A DNA stretch of 64,000 nucleotides. Origin: Paraburkholderia sp. BL9I2N2. GTDB taxonomy: Bacteria; Pseudomonadota; Gammaproteobacteria; Burkholderiales; Burkholderiaceae. Below, piece after piece: positions 1-8,028 of the stretch. Numbering within the stretch: position 1 is the first letter of the stretch; every line of letters begins with the position of its first letter. The stretch lies in the NCBI RefSeq assembly GCF_004339745.1, contig NZ_SMGP01000005.1:62001-126000 (forward strand). Reading direction: 5' to 3'. The notes beneath the pieces were generated by a model that was not told the origin of the DNA, searched no databases, and was given only the letters and a program-made list of their open reading frames with translations. A program made the translations under genes and the position numbers.

Positions 1-247
1 CGAAGCTGCACGCGCGGGGCCTGCCGGACGCGGCTTCGCGGTGGTGGCGAGCGAAGTGCGCGCGCTCGCCGCGCGTTCCGAAGAATTGTCGAAGAGCTAT
101 CGCGACAGTTTGCACCGCAACGACCTGACCACGACGTCCACGTTTCAGGACATTCAGGCGGGCGGCAAGATGATCGCGGCATCGCTCGCTAGCGTCGAGT
201 CGCTGGCCCATCAGTTTCATTCGAAGCTGCACGAGGTGGCGGTGTGA
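1..247 (+). CDS. Methyl-accepting chemotaxis protein, C-terminal end (partial)
   Basis: Only the 3' end of the gene lies in the window; the reading frame is open from base 2. The first residues read [20 protein letters not shown], the conserved hairpin tip of MCP signalling domains that contacts CheA and CheW. It then diverges quickly from ordinary MCPs and stops about 70 residues past the tip, so the returning coiled-coil arm is shorter or more divergent than usual. The stop codon overlaps the GTG start of the next gene, so this is the upstream cistron of a chemotaxis operon. Any sensor domain lies outside the window. The assignment to the MCP family is firm; the ligand is unknown. Confidence 0.88.
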   Translation, partial: EAARAGPAGRGFAVVASEVRALAARSEELSKSYRDSLHRNDLTTTSTFQDIQAGGKMIAASLASVESLAHQFHSKLHEVAV

Positions 248-786
248 TCTCGGCCCACGCCAAGGACAGCTTCGACCGCATTTTCCGCAAGGCCGCGCAG
301 GCGCGTTTGCCGCTGAATTCGGGCGAGCTGTGCGAGATCGCGCCGATAGCGGACGCCAGCGTCGGCGTATCCAAAGATACGCAAGTGGTCGTGCTGACCA
401 TCTCGTCGATCGTATTCAGGCTGCTGCTGATTCTTCATTTCGACGAAGACGACACCACACGCGGCTACTACCTGAAAGACACGGCGGACGAGCGGTCCTT
501 CCAGGAAGTCTTTCTGGAAATCTGCAACCTGTGTTGCGGGGCGATGAATCAGGAATTGCTGCGCTACTTCCCCGACCTCGGCATGTCGACGCCTTATGTG
601 CTGAACGCGCGTTGCCTGCCGCATCTGCATGAACTGAAGCCGGCTCTGTTGTCGTCGTATGCGATCACGCTCGACTGCAGCGTGCGGTTTGCCGCGACGG
701 TGTGCGTGTGCGCGCATGCGCCGCTCGACTTCGTCGCCGATACGAGCGTTGTCGAAGAAACCAGCGGCGAGCTGGAGTTGTTCTGA
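244..786 (+). CDS. CheX/CheC-type chemotaxis phosphatase-like protein
   Basis: 180 residues, starting at a GTG that overlaps the MCP stop codon (GTGA), which implies translational coupling. CheX and CheC proteins dephosphorylate CheY-P through a Glu-x-x-Asn motif on a long helix. Here EICN sits in a helix-like stretch (FLEICNLCCGAMNQELL, near residues 97-113), compatible with such an active site. The protein ends in ELELF, close to the ELDLF ending of the next protein, suggesting the two share ancestry or a docking tail. The placement between an MCP and a CheY supports a role in signal termination or adaptation. Exact catalytic activity is inferred. Confidence 0.68.
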   Translation: MISAHAKDSFDRIFRKAAQARLPLNSGELCEIAPIADASVGVSKDTQVVVLTISSIVFRLLLILHFDEDDTTRGYYLKDTADERSFQEVFLEICNLCCGAMNQELLRYFPDLGMSTPYVLNARCLPHLHELKPALLSSYAITLDCSVRFAATVCVCAHAPLDFVADTSVVEETSGELELF

Positions 787-823
787 CCGTGAAATGGATA
801 GCCGCTGTGAGCAGGAACGCGAC

Positions 824-1795
824 ATGAACATGAACAAGCCGGTCAGCAAAGTGCTGGTGCTGGACGACTGCCCGGCGCACAAAGAGGCGCTGAAGCGCTT
901 TTGCGACGAGAACAATCTGGTCGGCGTGAAAGTCGGCAAGAACCGCTTGCAGTCGGTGCTGCGCTCGAATATCGATCTGGGCGCGGTGCTGTTCGCCGAG
1001 AGTTACGGCGGCTCGCCGGAAGCGAGCGCCGAGATCGCGATCAGGATCAACGCGGTGCGCCCCGAGTTGCCGATCATCATGCGCCGGGATAACGACCCAG
1101 CCATGGACGGCTTGCCGGAGAGCCTGCGGCGCGTGGTCTGCGCCGCGTACGTCGCGCACGATATGGCGCCGCTGCGCCAGGTGATCGACGACTACATCTT
1201 CAGCCTGGATTATCCGAACGCACTAGTGCGCGGCATCGCCGACATGACGCAGGCCATTCTCGGCGACGTGTTCAAGGACCTGACCATCACGTGCGACACG
1301 CCGTATATCGTGCGCGACCGCATCATCTTCGGCGAGGTGTTCAGCCTGATTCCGCTGGAAAGCGCCTGGTGCCGCGGCTACATGATGATGCAGGCCGAAG
1401 AGACGCCGATCCTCGAACTGCTCGATCGTTATCAGATGATCGACAACGGGCGGCACGGCGAAGCGGATTTCCGCGACCTGAACAGCGTGCTCGGCGAAGT
1501 GACGAATCTGATCTGGGGTTCCTTCAAGAACCGCTATGTTGGCGATGCGGACGCGTGGGCGCGCAGCCAGGTGCAGGTGCCGCTGCTGGTGAATCACAAG
1601 CACAAGTACATCTCGTTCGGCAGCGGCAATCCGCAACTGTGCTTCACGTACTGGCTGAAGGATCCGCAGTCGAGCCGTGCGGTCAAGTTGCATCAACGTT
1701 TTGTGTTCAGCCTGAGCTGGTCGCCGGAAGACTTCAAGGAAGTCACGGACGACGTCGGCGCAATGGTCGAGGCAGGCGAACTGGATCTGTTCTGA
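824..1795 (+). CDS. Pseudo-receiver / CheX fusion protein
   Basis: 323 residues. I chose ATG 824 because GAGCAGGAA lies just before it; an in-frame ATG at 794 would leave that site inside the gene. Residues 8-125 look like a CheY-type receiver (VLVLDD at 10-15), but the position where the phospho-accepting Asp is expected is Glu59 (VLFAES), and the usual Thr/Ser and Lys of the switch are not evident. Residues about 130-323 resemble CheX, with the phosphatase motif E-V-T-N in LNSVLGEVTNLIWGSF. The protein therefore looks like a phosphatase with a receiver that cannot be phosphorylated normally. It sits between cheX and cheY genes. Domain calls are from motif reading only. Confidence 0.65.
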   Translation: MNMNKPVSKVLVLDDCPAHKEALKRFCDENNLVGVKVGKNRLQSVLRSNIDLGAVLFAESYGGSPEASAEIAIRINAVRPELPIIMRRDNDPAMDGLPESLRRVVCAAYVAHDMAPLRQVIDDYIFSLDYPNALVRGIADMTQAILGDVFKDLTITCDTPYIVRDRIIFGEVFSLIPLESAWCRGYMMMQAEETPILELLDRYQMIDNGRHGEADFRDLNSVLGEVTNLIWGSFKNRYVGDADAWARSQVQVPLLVNHKHKYISFGSGNPQLCFTYWLKDPQSSRAVKLHQRFVFSLSWSPEDFKEVTDDVGAMVEAGELDLF

Positions 1796-1815
1796 GTGTT
1801 GTCATAGGAAAAAAC

Positions 1816-2181
1816 ATGTCGAAAATTCTGGTGGTGGATGACTCGAGCACGGTGCGCGACGAAGTGGCCGGCTTTCTGAAGAAGAACGGTCTGGACGTCG
1901 ACACAGCTGTGGACGGCAAGGACGGCCTCGCCAAGCTGAAGGCCAGCCCCGGTATCAAGCTGGTGATCAGCGACGTCAACATGCCGAATATGGACGGTCT
2001 GACGATGGTCGAGAAGATTCGCGGCGAGCTCGCCAACAAGACCGTCAACGTCATCATGCTCACAACCGAGAGCAGCCCGGCAATGAAGGAGCGCGGCAAG
2101 GCGGCCGGCGTGAAGGGCTGGATCGTCAAGCCGTTCAAGGGCGACGCGGTGCTGGAAACGTTCCGCAAACTGGCAAGCTAA
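1816..2181 (+). CDS. cheY: CheY-like single-domain response regulator
   Basis: 121 residues, a stand-alone receiver. The acidic pair is in ILVVDDSS (D9/D10), the phospho-acceptor Asp in LVISDVNMPNMDG, the switch Thr in IMLTTESS and the conserved Lys in GWIVKPFKG. AGGAA stands six bases before the ATG. As last gene of the MCP-CheX-CheX operon it is the probable substrate of the two CheX-like proteins and the output messenger, either to the flagellar motor or to another target. No CheA or CheW is seen here, so the kinase must be encoded before the window or elsewhere. Confidence 0.85.
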   Translation: MSKILVVDDSSTVRDEVAGFLKKNGLDVDTAVDGKDGLAKLKASPGIKLVISDVNMPNMDGLTMVEKIRGELANKTVNVIMLTTESSPAMKERGKAAGVKGWIVKPFKGDAVLETFRKLAS

Positions 2182-2207
2182 GCGCTTGTTTCGCTGCAAG
2201 CGAGCGC

Positions 2208-2229
2208 AAAGGTGAGGTTATTCGGGAGC
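2208..2229 (+). repeat. Dispersed 22-bp repeat, copy 1
   Basis: AAAGGTGAG then GTTA then TTCGGGAGC. Matches the family consensus AAAGGTGAG-N4-TTCGGGA(G/C)C at every fixed position. It begins 27 bp after the cheY stop codon. Confidence 0.8.
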
Positions 2230-2352
2230 TTCGCGCAGGCCGGTGTTTGAGTCTGTTTCGCAGTCGCGGCGACTGTCGAAATACGGGAAAAACGCTAATA
2301 AACCGGCTGGCGCAGTGATCGAGGCGATGCTTCCGGATGCCTCCGCTTGATC

Positions 2353-2374
2353 AAAGGTGAGACTATTCGGGACC
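2353..2374 (+). repeat. Dispersed 22-bp repeat, copy 2
   Basis: AAAGGTGAG then ACTA then TTCGGGACC. Same orientation as copy 1. Confidence 0.8.
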
Positions 2375-2663
2375 ATCCGGGTATTCGCACAAGGCTCGCC
2401 ACAAAGCCTGGTTTATTGCGACATGCGCTGACCATGCCGCTTTTTCTGCTCCTAAAGCCTCATCGCGCCTCGGATCGAAAACGGTGAGCGGCAAATTCGA
2501 TCGGCACTCACCACGATGCTTTGTTTCAGCACGATGGTGTCGCTGGCCAGCATATATCGATCACAGCACCCATCCCCCGCGCGAATCGCGCGTCTTCATC
2601 ACGTGCGAAGCCCTGCACGTACACGGCTGCTTACCTGGGTATGCAAATTACTCCATCGGCTTT

Positions 2664-2685
2664 AAAGGTGAGAGTTTGCGGGAGT
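2664..2685 (+). repeat. Dispersed 22-bp repeat, copy 3
   Basis: AAAGGTGAG then AGTT then TGCGGGAGT; two changes in the right half-site relative to the consensus. Confidence 0.75.
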
Positions 2686-2746
2686 GGCCTGTTCTGGAGT
2701 AGTCGAACCACGCCCAGCATGCCTTTGCGGCCTGCCCCCAAGCTCG

Positions 2747-2768
2747 AAAGGTGAGGGTTTTCGGGAGC
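2747..2768 (+). repeat. Dispersed 22-bp repeat, copy 4
   Basis: AAAGGTGAG then GGTT then TTCGGGAGC. Identical to copy 6 at 3819. Confidence 0.82.
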
Positions 2769-2811
2769 AATTCGACGCCTGCCTCGTCCCGAACCCCAAG
2801 CGCTCCGTGTC

Positions 2812-2833
2812 AAAGGTGAGGTTTTTCGGGAGC
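2812..2833 (+). repeat. Dispersed 22-bp repeat, copy 5
   Basis: AAAGGTGAG then GTTT then TTCGGGAGC. It lies 220 bp before the start codon of the response regulator gene. Confidence 0.82.
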
Positions 2834-3052
2834 CCACCTGCAAATCGTACGGTGCGCCACACGCGCGGACTCATATCACGTTTCGCGTTGAAAGAGTTGG
2901 GAAGAAATTGGCAACCTAGGGGGCTGTTCCGCGTTTTGAGAACAGCCGCATGCGGGGAAGATGGCGACGCGGACGACAGGGTGCGCGGATCGGCTATATC
3001 CGCATGCCAGATGCCTGTCTCTGAAAAACGATCGTCTCCTGGAATCAGTTGG

Positions 3053-3799
3053 ATGAGTCAGCATATTCTTTTCGTGGGTGCCGACGCCGGCTTGACTGCC
3101 GTGGTGGGCGAATCATTGCGCGGTCAGGGCTGCGGCGTGTCAGCACGTCCGCCTGCTGCCGGGCTCAAGCATGTGGTCGAGATGGAGCGGCCTTCGTTGC
3201 TGGTGCTCGACATCTCGGCGCCGCACGGCGACGGCCTCGCCGTGTTGCGTGACTTGCGCATGAGCGGCAACGACGTGCCCGTGATTCTGCTATCGGCAAG
3301 CAGCAAAGCGATTGATCGCGTGATCGGTCTCGAACTCGGCGCCGACGACTTCATGAGCAAGCCCGCCGACCCGGCTGAACTGCTCGCGCGCATTCGCGTG
3401 TTGCTGCGACGACGCGGCTCGCTCGCGCCCGGCGCGCCGGAGACGCGGCCGCCGTATCGCTTCGGCCGCTGCGAGCTGAACTTCTCCGCGCGCGAATTGC
3501 GTCGCGACAACGAGCACTTCGCGTTGCGCAGTTCGGAGTTCGCGTTGCTCAAGATCTTCGTCAATCACGCGATGACCGTGCTCACGCGCGTGCAACTCAA
3601 CGAGAAACTGCGCGGCAATAGCGTGTTGCATCAAGGGCGCAGCCTGGACGTGTCGATCTGGCGGCTGCGTCGGCTGATCGAAATCGATCCCTCGGAGCCG
3701 CGCTATGTGCAAACGGTGTGGGGACGCGGCTATGTGTTCGTGCCGCACGGCGAACTCGGTGCGGCCGAGCGCGATGTGATGGTCGCGCCCGGCGTGTAA
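3053..3799 (+). CDS. OmpR/PhoB-family response regulator (orphan)
   Basis: 248 residues from ATG 3053, chosen because the protein MSQHILFVGAD begins there as receiver domains do; the long open frame upstream is not protein-like. Residues 1-118 form a receiver: the acidic pocket is weak (VGAD), the phospho-acceptor Asp is in LLVLDIS, and the Lys in DFMSKPAD. Residues about 140-235 are a winged-helix DNA-binding domain (FALRSSEFALLKIF; SLDVSIWRLRRLIE; VQTVWGRGYVF). No histidine kinase gene is adjacent. Five copies of the 22-bp repeat precede the gene and one follows 20 bp after its stop, so the repeat may be its target, but that is only inference. Confidence 0.88.
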   Translation: MSQHILFVGADAGLTAVVGESLRGQGCGVSARPPAAGLKHVVEMERPSLLVLDISAPHGDGLAVLRDLRMSGNDVPVILLSASSKAIDRVIGLELGADDFMSKPADPAELLARIRVLLRRRGSLAPGAPETRPPYRFGRCELNFSARELRRDNEHFALRSSEFALLKIFVNHAMTVLTRVQLNEKLRGNSVLHQGRSLDVSIWRLRRLIEIDPSEPRYVQTVWGRGYVFVPHGELGAAERDVMVAPGV

Positions 3800-3818
3800 A
3801 TCGGCGGGGAGTCAGGCG

Positions 3819-3840
3819 AAAGGTGAGGGTTTTCGGGAGC
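3819..3840 (+). repeat. Dispersed 22-bp repeat, copy 6
   Basis: AAAGGTGAG then GGTT then TTCGGGAGC, in the gap between the response regulator and the convergent SDR gene. Confidence 0.82.
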
Positions 3841-3866
3841 GCTCGATGCGCCCCGTTATCAACGCA

Positions 3867-4625
3867 TTAAGCCGGCTTCGCGATCTCGCGAATGTCCGCG
3901 ACCGGCGTTTGGCCGAATGCATCGCTCAATGCGTAATCGAGCAACTGGGTGGCGCATTGCTCGGGCGTCGACAGTTGGCCGTTGCGCTTGAGGTCTTCGA
4001 ATCTCTCGCGCATGGGGAACTGTTCGACGCCGCTGCCGCGAATCTCCGCCTGCATATTCGTATCGATCACACCGGGCGCCAGACTGCAGATACGCAACGC
4101 ACGATTCGCGTCGAGTGCGACGGCGCGCGCGTGATGATCGAGCGCGGCCTTCGTCGCGCAGTAGATGCTCCAGCCGGGATACGCATTGCGCGCCGCGCCG
4201 CTGGAAATGTGCACGATGCGCCGGTCGGTTGCGTCGACGGCGGCCGCGGCGAGCGCGCTGGCCAGCATCAACGGCGTGGCGACATTGAGGCTCACGGCGG
4301 TCGCGATGGATGTCGCGTCTTGTCCTTCAATCGGGCCGATGGGCTGCACCATCCCCGCGTTGTTGATCAACAGAACCGTTTGCGCGCCGCTGACGAAGCC
4401 ACGCAGCGCATCGCTCGCGATCCATTGCGCGACGCGTGCGGTGTCGGCCAGTTCCAGTTCGATTTCTTCGAGCAGCGTCGGGAAGCGCGCTTTGAGCGCG
4501 GCATGACGCGAGCGGGACAAGCCCAGCACCGCGATCCCGCGAGCCAGAAGTTGTTCGGCGAGCGCCTCGCCCAGACCGCGCGTGTGGCCGGTGACGATCG
4601 CACGGATCGGGGAAGAAGTGGTCAT
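3867..4625 (-). CDS. SDR-family NAD(P)-dependent oxidoreductase
   Basis: 252 residues, the usual length of a classical short-chain dehydrogenase. Visible motifs: the Gly-rich nucleotide-binding turn TGHTRGLGE near residue 13, the NNAG motif, the catalytic Ser in VHISSGA and the Tyr-x-x-x-Lys pair in YCATKAAL. The end of the protein lacks a feature that would name the substrate. It lies 98 bp downstream of, and on the same strand as, the GlxA-type regulator, so the two are probably co-transcribed. Family assignment is firm, substrate unknown. Confidence 0.88.
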   Translation of the reverse strand: MTTSSPIRAIVTGHTRGLGEALAEQLLARGIAVLGLSRSRHAALKARFPTLLEEIELELADTARVAQWIASDALRGFVSGAQTVLLINNAGMVQPIGPIEGQDATSIATAVSLNVATPLMLASALAAAAVDATDRRIVHISSGAARNAYPGWSIYCATKAALDHHARAVALDANRALRICSLAPGVIDTNMQAEIRGSGVEQFPMRERFEDLKRNGQLSTPEQCATQLLDYALSDAFGQTPVADIREIAKPA

Positions 4626-4723
4626 GTCGGTCCTTGGGATCGTTGGCTTGGAAAGGCCGCTATTTTCTCACGCGACATTTTTCCGCGTGCGGCGGCCCTC
4701 ACTGCGAGCGCGTGCGTTTCACG

Positions 4724-5683
4724 TCAAGCCGAGCGAAAACGCTCGCGATACTGCATCGGCGTCGCGCCGATTCGCTTGGCGAAGACAATGCGCATGCGGT
4801 CCGCCGTGCCGAAGCCGCAGTCGTACGCAATCGCCTTGAGCGCCGCGCCGCTGCTTTCGAGCAGCTTGCGCGCCGCATCCACGCGGGCGCGCTCGACGAA
4901 TTCATGCGGCGTCACGCCGGTCTCCTGCACGAACACGCGCGCGAAGTTGCGTGCGCTCATGCCCGCGACATCCGCCAGTTGCTTCACCGTGAAGCTCTCG
5001 CGAATCCGTTCCATGACGTGCGCCTGGACTTTGGCAACCGGCGAGGTGTCGTCGGCGGGCGCGGTCAGGTAGGGGCTGAATTGCGACTGGCCGCCTTGCC
5101 GCTGCGCGAACACCACCAGACGTTTGGCGACGGCGAGCGCCGTGTGCGGACCGTGATCCTCGGCGACCAAAGCGAGCGAAAGATCGATGCCCGCAGTCAC
5201 GCCGGCCGATGTGACGAGTTGCCCGTCGCGCAGATAGATGCGGTCGAAGTCGACGCGCGCCTTTGGAAATTGCGCCGCCAGTTGCGCTGCGTGCTGCCAA
5301 TGCGTCGTGACGTTGCGGTCGTCGAGCAGGCCCGCGTGACCGAGCGCGAACGCGCCGGTGCAGATCGAACCGTAGCGGCCGCACTGGGGGGCGACGTTCG
5401 CCAGCCAGTCCAGCAGGGGCGCATCAGGCGTGGTGTCCGGCAGCTCGGGGCCGCCCGCGACCAACGCAAGATCGAACGGACCGCGGGCCTTGTCGAAGGT
5501 AGTGTCGGCGACCAGCATCATGCCGTTGGATGCTCGCAGCGGTGCGGCTTGAGCGCTGAGCAACCTCACCTCGTAGGCATCGGCGGGCGCGATGAAGCGG
5601 TTGGCTTCGGAAAACACGTCGACGGGACCGGCGACGTCGAGCGCCTGCACGCCGGGAAAGATCGCGATCGCGACGGTGGGCAT
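4724..5683 (-). CDS. GlxA-family AraC-type transcriptional regulator (DJ-1/PfpI plus HTH)
   Basis: 319 residues from ATG 5683, preceded by AAGGAAG; an upstream in-frame start would add 30 residues without family similarity. Residues 1-170 form a DJ-1/PfpI-type domain (VAIAIFPGVQALDVAGP; SICTGAFALGHAGLL with the nucleophile-elbow Cys). Residues about 215-315 carry two AraC-type helix-turn-helix motifs (FTVKQLADVAGMSARNFARV; IAYDCGFGTADRMRIVF). Such proteins sense small metabolites and activate nearby operons. It is divergent from the LysR gene at 5788 with a 104-bp shared gap and probably acts on the SDR gene behind it. Confidence 0.9.
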   Translation of the reverse strand: MPTVAIAIFPGVQALDVAGPVDVFSEANRFIAPADAYEVRLLSAQAAPLRASNGMMLVADTTFDKARGPFDLALVAGGPELPDTTPDAPLLDWLANVAPQCGRYGSICTGAFALGHAGLLDDRNVTTHWQHAAQLAAQFPKARVDFDRIYLRDGQLVTSAGVTAGIDLSLALVAEDHGPHTALAVAKRLVVFAQRQGGQSQFSPYLTAPADDTSPVAKVQAHVMERIRESFTVKQLADVAGMSARNFARVFVQETGVTPHEFVERARVDAARKLLESSGAALKAIAYDCGFGTADRMRIVFAKRIGATPMQYRERFRSA

Positions 5684-5787
5684 CGGAAGACTTCCTTTGA
5701 CGAGGGACGGGATCCGCGAGGCACGGCACCTATTTTCTGCATCTGGCGTCAGAATAGGCGGATCGCACAACAACGCGGCGTCTCGCC

Positions 5788-6723
5788 ATGGTAATCAAAA
5801 ACCTTCTCCGAAGGCTCGACCTCACCACGCTGCAACTCTTCCTCGCGGTTTACGAAGAAGGCACCCTCACGCGTGCCGCCGAGCGCGAGGCGATCGCCGT
5901 CTCCGCCGCGAGCAAGCGTCTGCTCGAACTCGAACAGGCGGTCGGCGCCACGCTGTTCCAGCGCAACGCACGCGGCATGACGCTCACGCCGGCAGGCGAA
6001 ACGCTGCTGCATCACGCGCGCCGCGTGATGCGCGACATCGAGAATATCGGCATCGAACTGGCCGGTCATGCGAGCGGCGTGCGCGGCTATGTGCGCATGA
6101 TGGCGAACCTGTCGGCGATCGTCGAATTCCTGCCGGAAGATTTGCGCGCGTTCCAGTTGCAGCACGAACGCGTCAAGCTCGATCTGGAAGAGCGGCCGAG
6201 CGGCGGCGTGGTCGAAGCCGTCGACGACAGCCTCGTCGACGTGGGCATCTGTTCCGGCGACGCCGACACGCGCGACCTGCACGTCGAACACTACCGGCGC
6301 GATTCGCTGGTGCTCGTGATGCGCGACGATCATCCGTTGGCGGCGCGCGAGAGCGTTGCCTTCGTCGAAACGCTGGACGGCGATCACGTTGGCCTGCACG
6401 CCGCGAGTTCCATCAATGCCCGCACGCATCTCGCCGCGCGTCAGGCGGGCAAGCCGCTGCGACTGCGCATCCACGTGCCCGGCTTTGACGCGGTCTGCCG
6501 GATGGTGCAGGCCGGCATGGGCGTCGGCGTGTTGCCGCTGAAGGTGTATCAACTCATGGGCCGTCCGCTGGGTCTGGTCGGCGCACCGCTCGAAGACGAC
6601 TGGTCGGAACGCAGCCTCGTGCTGGTGGTGCGCGACGTCGACGCATTGTCGCCGGTGAGCCGCCTGCTGTTCGACCATCTGCGCTCCATCGAAGCCTCGG
6701 AAGCCCCGCCCACCACCGCTTGA
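5788..6723 (+). CDS. LysR-family transcriptional regulator
   Basis: 311 residues. The N-terminal winged HTH is clear (LTTLQLFLAVYEEGTLTRAA, followed by AVSAASKRLLELEQAVGATLFQR). The remaining part is a LysR effector-binding domain. It stands 111 bp upstream of, and in the same direction as, the CoA-transferase/lyase/MFS cassette, with a 14-bp perfect palindrome and a plausible promoter between them, so it is the likely activator of that cassette. The effector would be the imported acid or its CoA ester; this is inferred from position. Confidence 0.92.
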   Translation: MVIKNLLRRLDLTTLQLFLAVYEEGTLTRAAEREAIAVSAASKRLLELEQAVGATLFQRNARGMTLTPAGETLLHHARRVMRDIENIGIELAGHASGVRGYVRMMANLSAIVEFLPEDLRAFQLQHERVKLDLEERPSGGVVEAVDDSLVDVGICSGDADTRDLHVEHYRRDSLVLVMRDDHPLAARESVAFVETLDGDHVGLHAASSINARTHLAARQAGKPLRLRIHVPGFDAVCRMVQAGMGVGVLPLKVYQLMGRPLGLVGAPLEDDWSERSLVLVVRDVDALSPVSRLLFDHLRSIEASEAPPTTA

Positions 6724-6736
6724 CGAAGAGCGTTCG

Positions 6737-6796
6737 CCGTTCGCGAACGGTCGTTGGCGAATTGCGGTTGGACGCTGCGGCCGCGCCGCTCATAAG
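6737..6796 (+). promoter_or_regulatory. Promoter of the CoA-transferase operon with palindromic regulator site
   Basis: CCGTTCGCGAACGG at 6737-6750 is a perfect 14-bp palindrome. Downstream, TTGGAC (6768-6773) and CATAAG (6791-6796) are separated by 17 bp and make a reasonable sigma-70 promoter. The palindrome would be centred near -60 relative to the expected start, the usual place for the recognition site of a LysR activator. Read by eye; not tested. Confidence 0.45.
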
Positions 6797-6834
6797 CTGT
6801 CTCTCAACACGAAACCAGCTTCGGAGACAGCATT

Positions 6835-8028
6835 ATGGGTGGACCCCTTCAGGGTATCCGCGTCATCGAGATCGGAACCCTCATCGCCGCGCCGTTTGCC
6901 GCGCGCCTCATGGCCGAGTTCGGCGCCGACGTCATCAAGATCGAAGCGCCCGAGACCGGCGATCCCCTTCGCAAATGGCGCAAGCTGCATGAGGGCACCT
7001 CGCTCTGGTGGTATCTGCAGTCGCGCAACAAGAAGTCCATCTGCGTGAATCTGAAGTCGGCGGACGGTGTCGAGATCGTCAAACGGCTCGCGGCCGATGC
7101 CGATGTCGTGATCGAAAACCTCCGCCCCGGCGCGCTGGAAAAGCTCGGCCTCGGCTGGGACGTGCTGCACGCAATCAATCCGAAACTGACGATGGTCCGC
7201 ATCTCCGGCTATGGCCAGAGCGGCCCATACCGCGATCGGCCGGGCTTCGGCGCGATCGGCGAAGCAATGGGCGGCATCCGTTACACGACTGGTGATGTGG
7301 ACGGCGCGCCGGCGCGCGTCGGCGTGAGTCTCGGCGATTCGCTCGCGTCGCTGCATGGCGTGATCGGCGCGTTGATGTCGCTGCTGCGCGTGAAGACGGG
7401 GCAGGGCGAAGGCCAGGTGGTCGATGTCTCGCTGGTCGAGAGCGTGTTCAATCTGATGGAAAGCCTCGTGCCCGAATACGATCTGCTTGGCCATGTGCGC
7501 GAGCGCAGCGGCGGCGCGCTGCCGGGCATCGCGCCGTCGAACACGTATCGCACCGAAGACGAGGGCTTCGTCGTGATCGCCGGCAACAGCGATCCGATTT
7601 TCAAGCGCCTGATGCAGGTGATCGGCCGTCCCGATCTCGCCGACGATCCCGCCTTGGCGCGTAACGACGGCCGCGTTCAACACTGCGCAATGCTCGATCA
7701 GGCGATCACCGAATGGACCTCGCACCACTCCACCGACGACGTGCTGGCGGCGCTCGAACGCGCTGAAGTGCCGTCTGGGCGCATCTATTCGGTGGCCGAC
7801 ATCGTCGCCGATCCGCACTACCAGGCGCGCGACATGTTGTTGCAGGCGCAACTGCCGGGCGGCGCGTCGGTGAAGATGCCGGGCATCGTGCCGAAGCTCT
7901 CGGACACGCCTGGCGAAGTGCGCTGGCAAGGGCCGACGCTCGGTGAGCATACCGGCAGCGTGCTCAGCGAACTCGGATTCGCCAACGAAGATATCGAGCG
8001 GCTCCGCCGCGAAGGAGCCGTGCAATGA
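6835..8028 (+). CDS. CaiB/BaiF-family CoA-transferase (class III)
   Basis: 397 residues, normal for class III CoA-transferases, with GGAGA ahead of the ATG. Recognisable family blocks: GIRVIEIGTLIAAPFAARLM at the N-terminus, FGADVIKIEAPETGDPLR, NKKSICVNLK, and VRISGYGQSGPYRDRPGFG with the conserved Gly-rich stretch. These enzymes move CoA between carboxylic acids through a catalytic Asp. The gene overlaps the HMG-CoA lyase gene by four bases, so its product is probably the lyase substrate: CoA would be loaded on hydroxymethylglutarate or a related branched diacid. Known relatives of this type act on glutarate, hydroxymethylglutarate and itaconate; the choice here is inferred. Confidence 0.9.
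   Translation: MGGPLQGIRVIEIGTLIAAPFAARLMAEFGADVIKIEAPETGDPLRKWRKLHEGTSLWWYLQSRNKKSICVNLKSADGVEIVKRLAADADVVIENLRPGALEKLGLGWDVLHAINPKLTMVRISGYGQSGPYRDRPGFGAIGEAMGGIRYTTGDVDGAPARVGVSLGDSLASLHGVIGALMSLLRVKTGQGEGQVVDVSLVESVFNLMESLVPEYDLLGHVRERSGGALPGIAPSNTYRTEDEGFVVIAGNSDPIFKRLMQVIGRPDLADDPALARNDGRVQHCAMLDQAITEWTSHHSTDDVLAALERAEVPSGRIYSVADIVADPHYQARDMLLQAQLPGGASVKMPGIVPKLSDTPGEVRWQGPTLGEHTGSVLSELGFANEDIERLRREGAVQ

Larger units (their letters stand above)
2182..3052. other. Gene-poor 871-bp stretch carrying five dispersed repeats
   Basis: No convincing gene. Short open frames here lack start sites and protein-like composition. The notable content is five same-direction copies of a 22-bp repeat (listed separately) at irregular intervals of 65 to 311 bp. 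The promoter of the response regulator at 3053 should lie toward the right end. Confidence 0.6.

Noticed and set aside
2484-2702. Short open frames between cheY and the response regulator (also 2521-2754 and the extension from 2684)
   Set aside because: They lack ribosome sites, run across the 22-bp repeats and have no protein-like composition.
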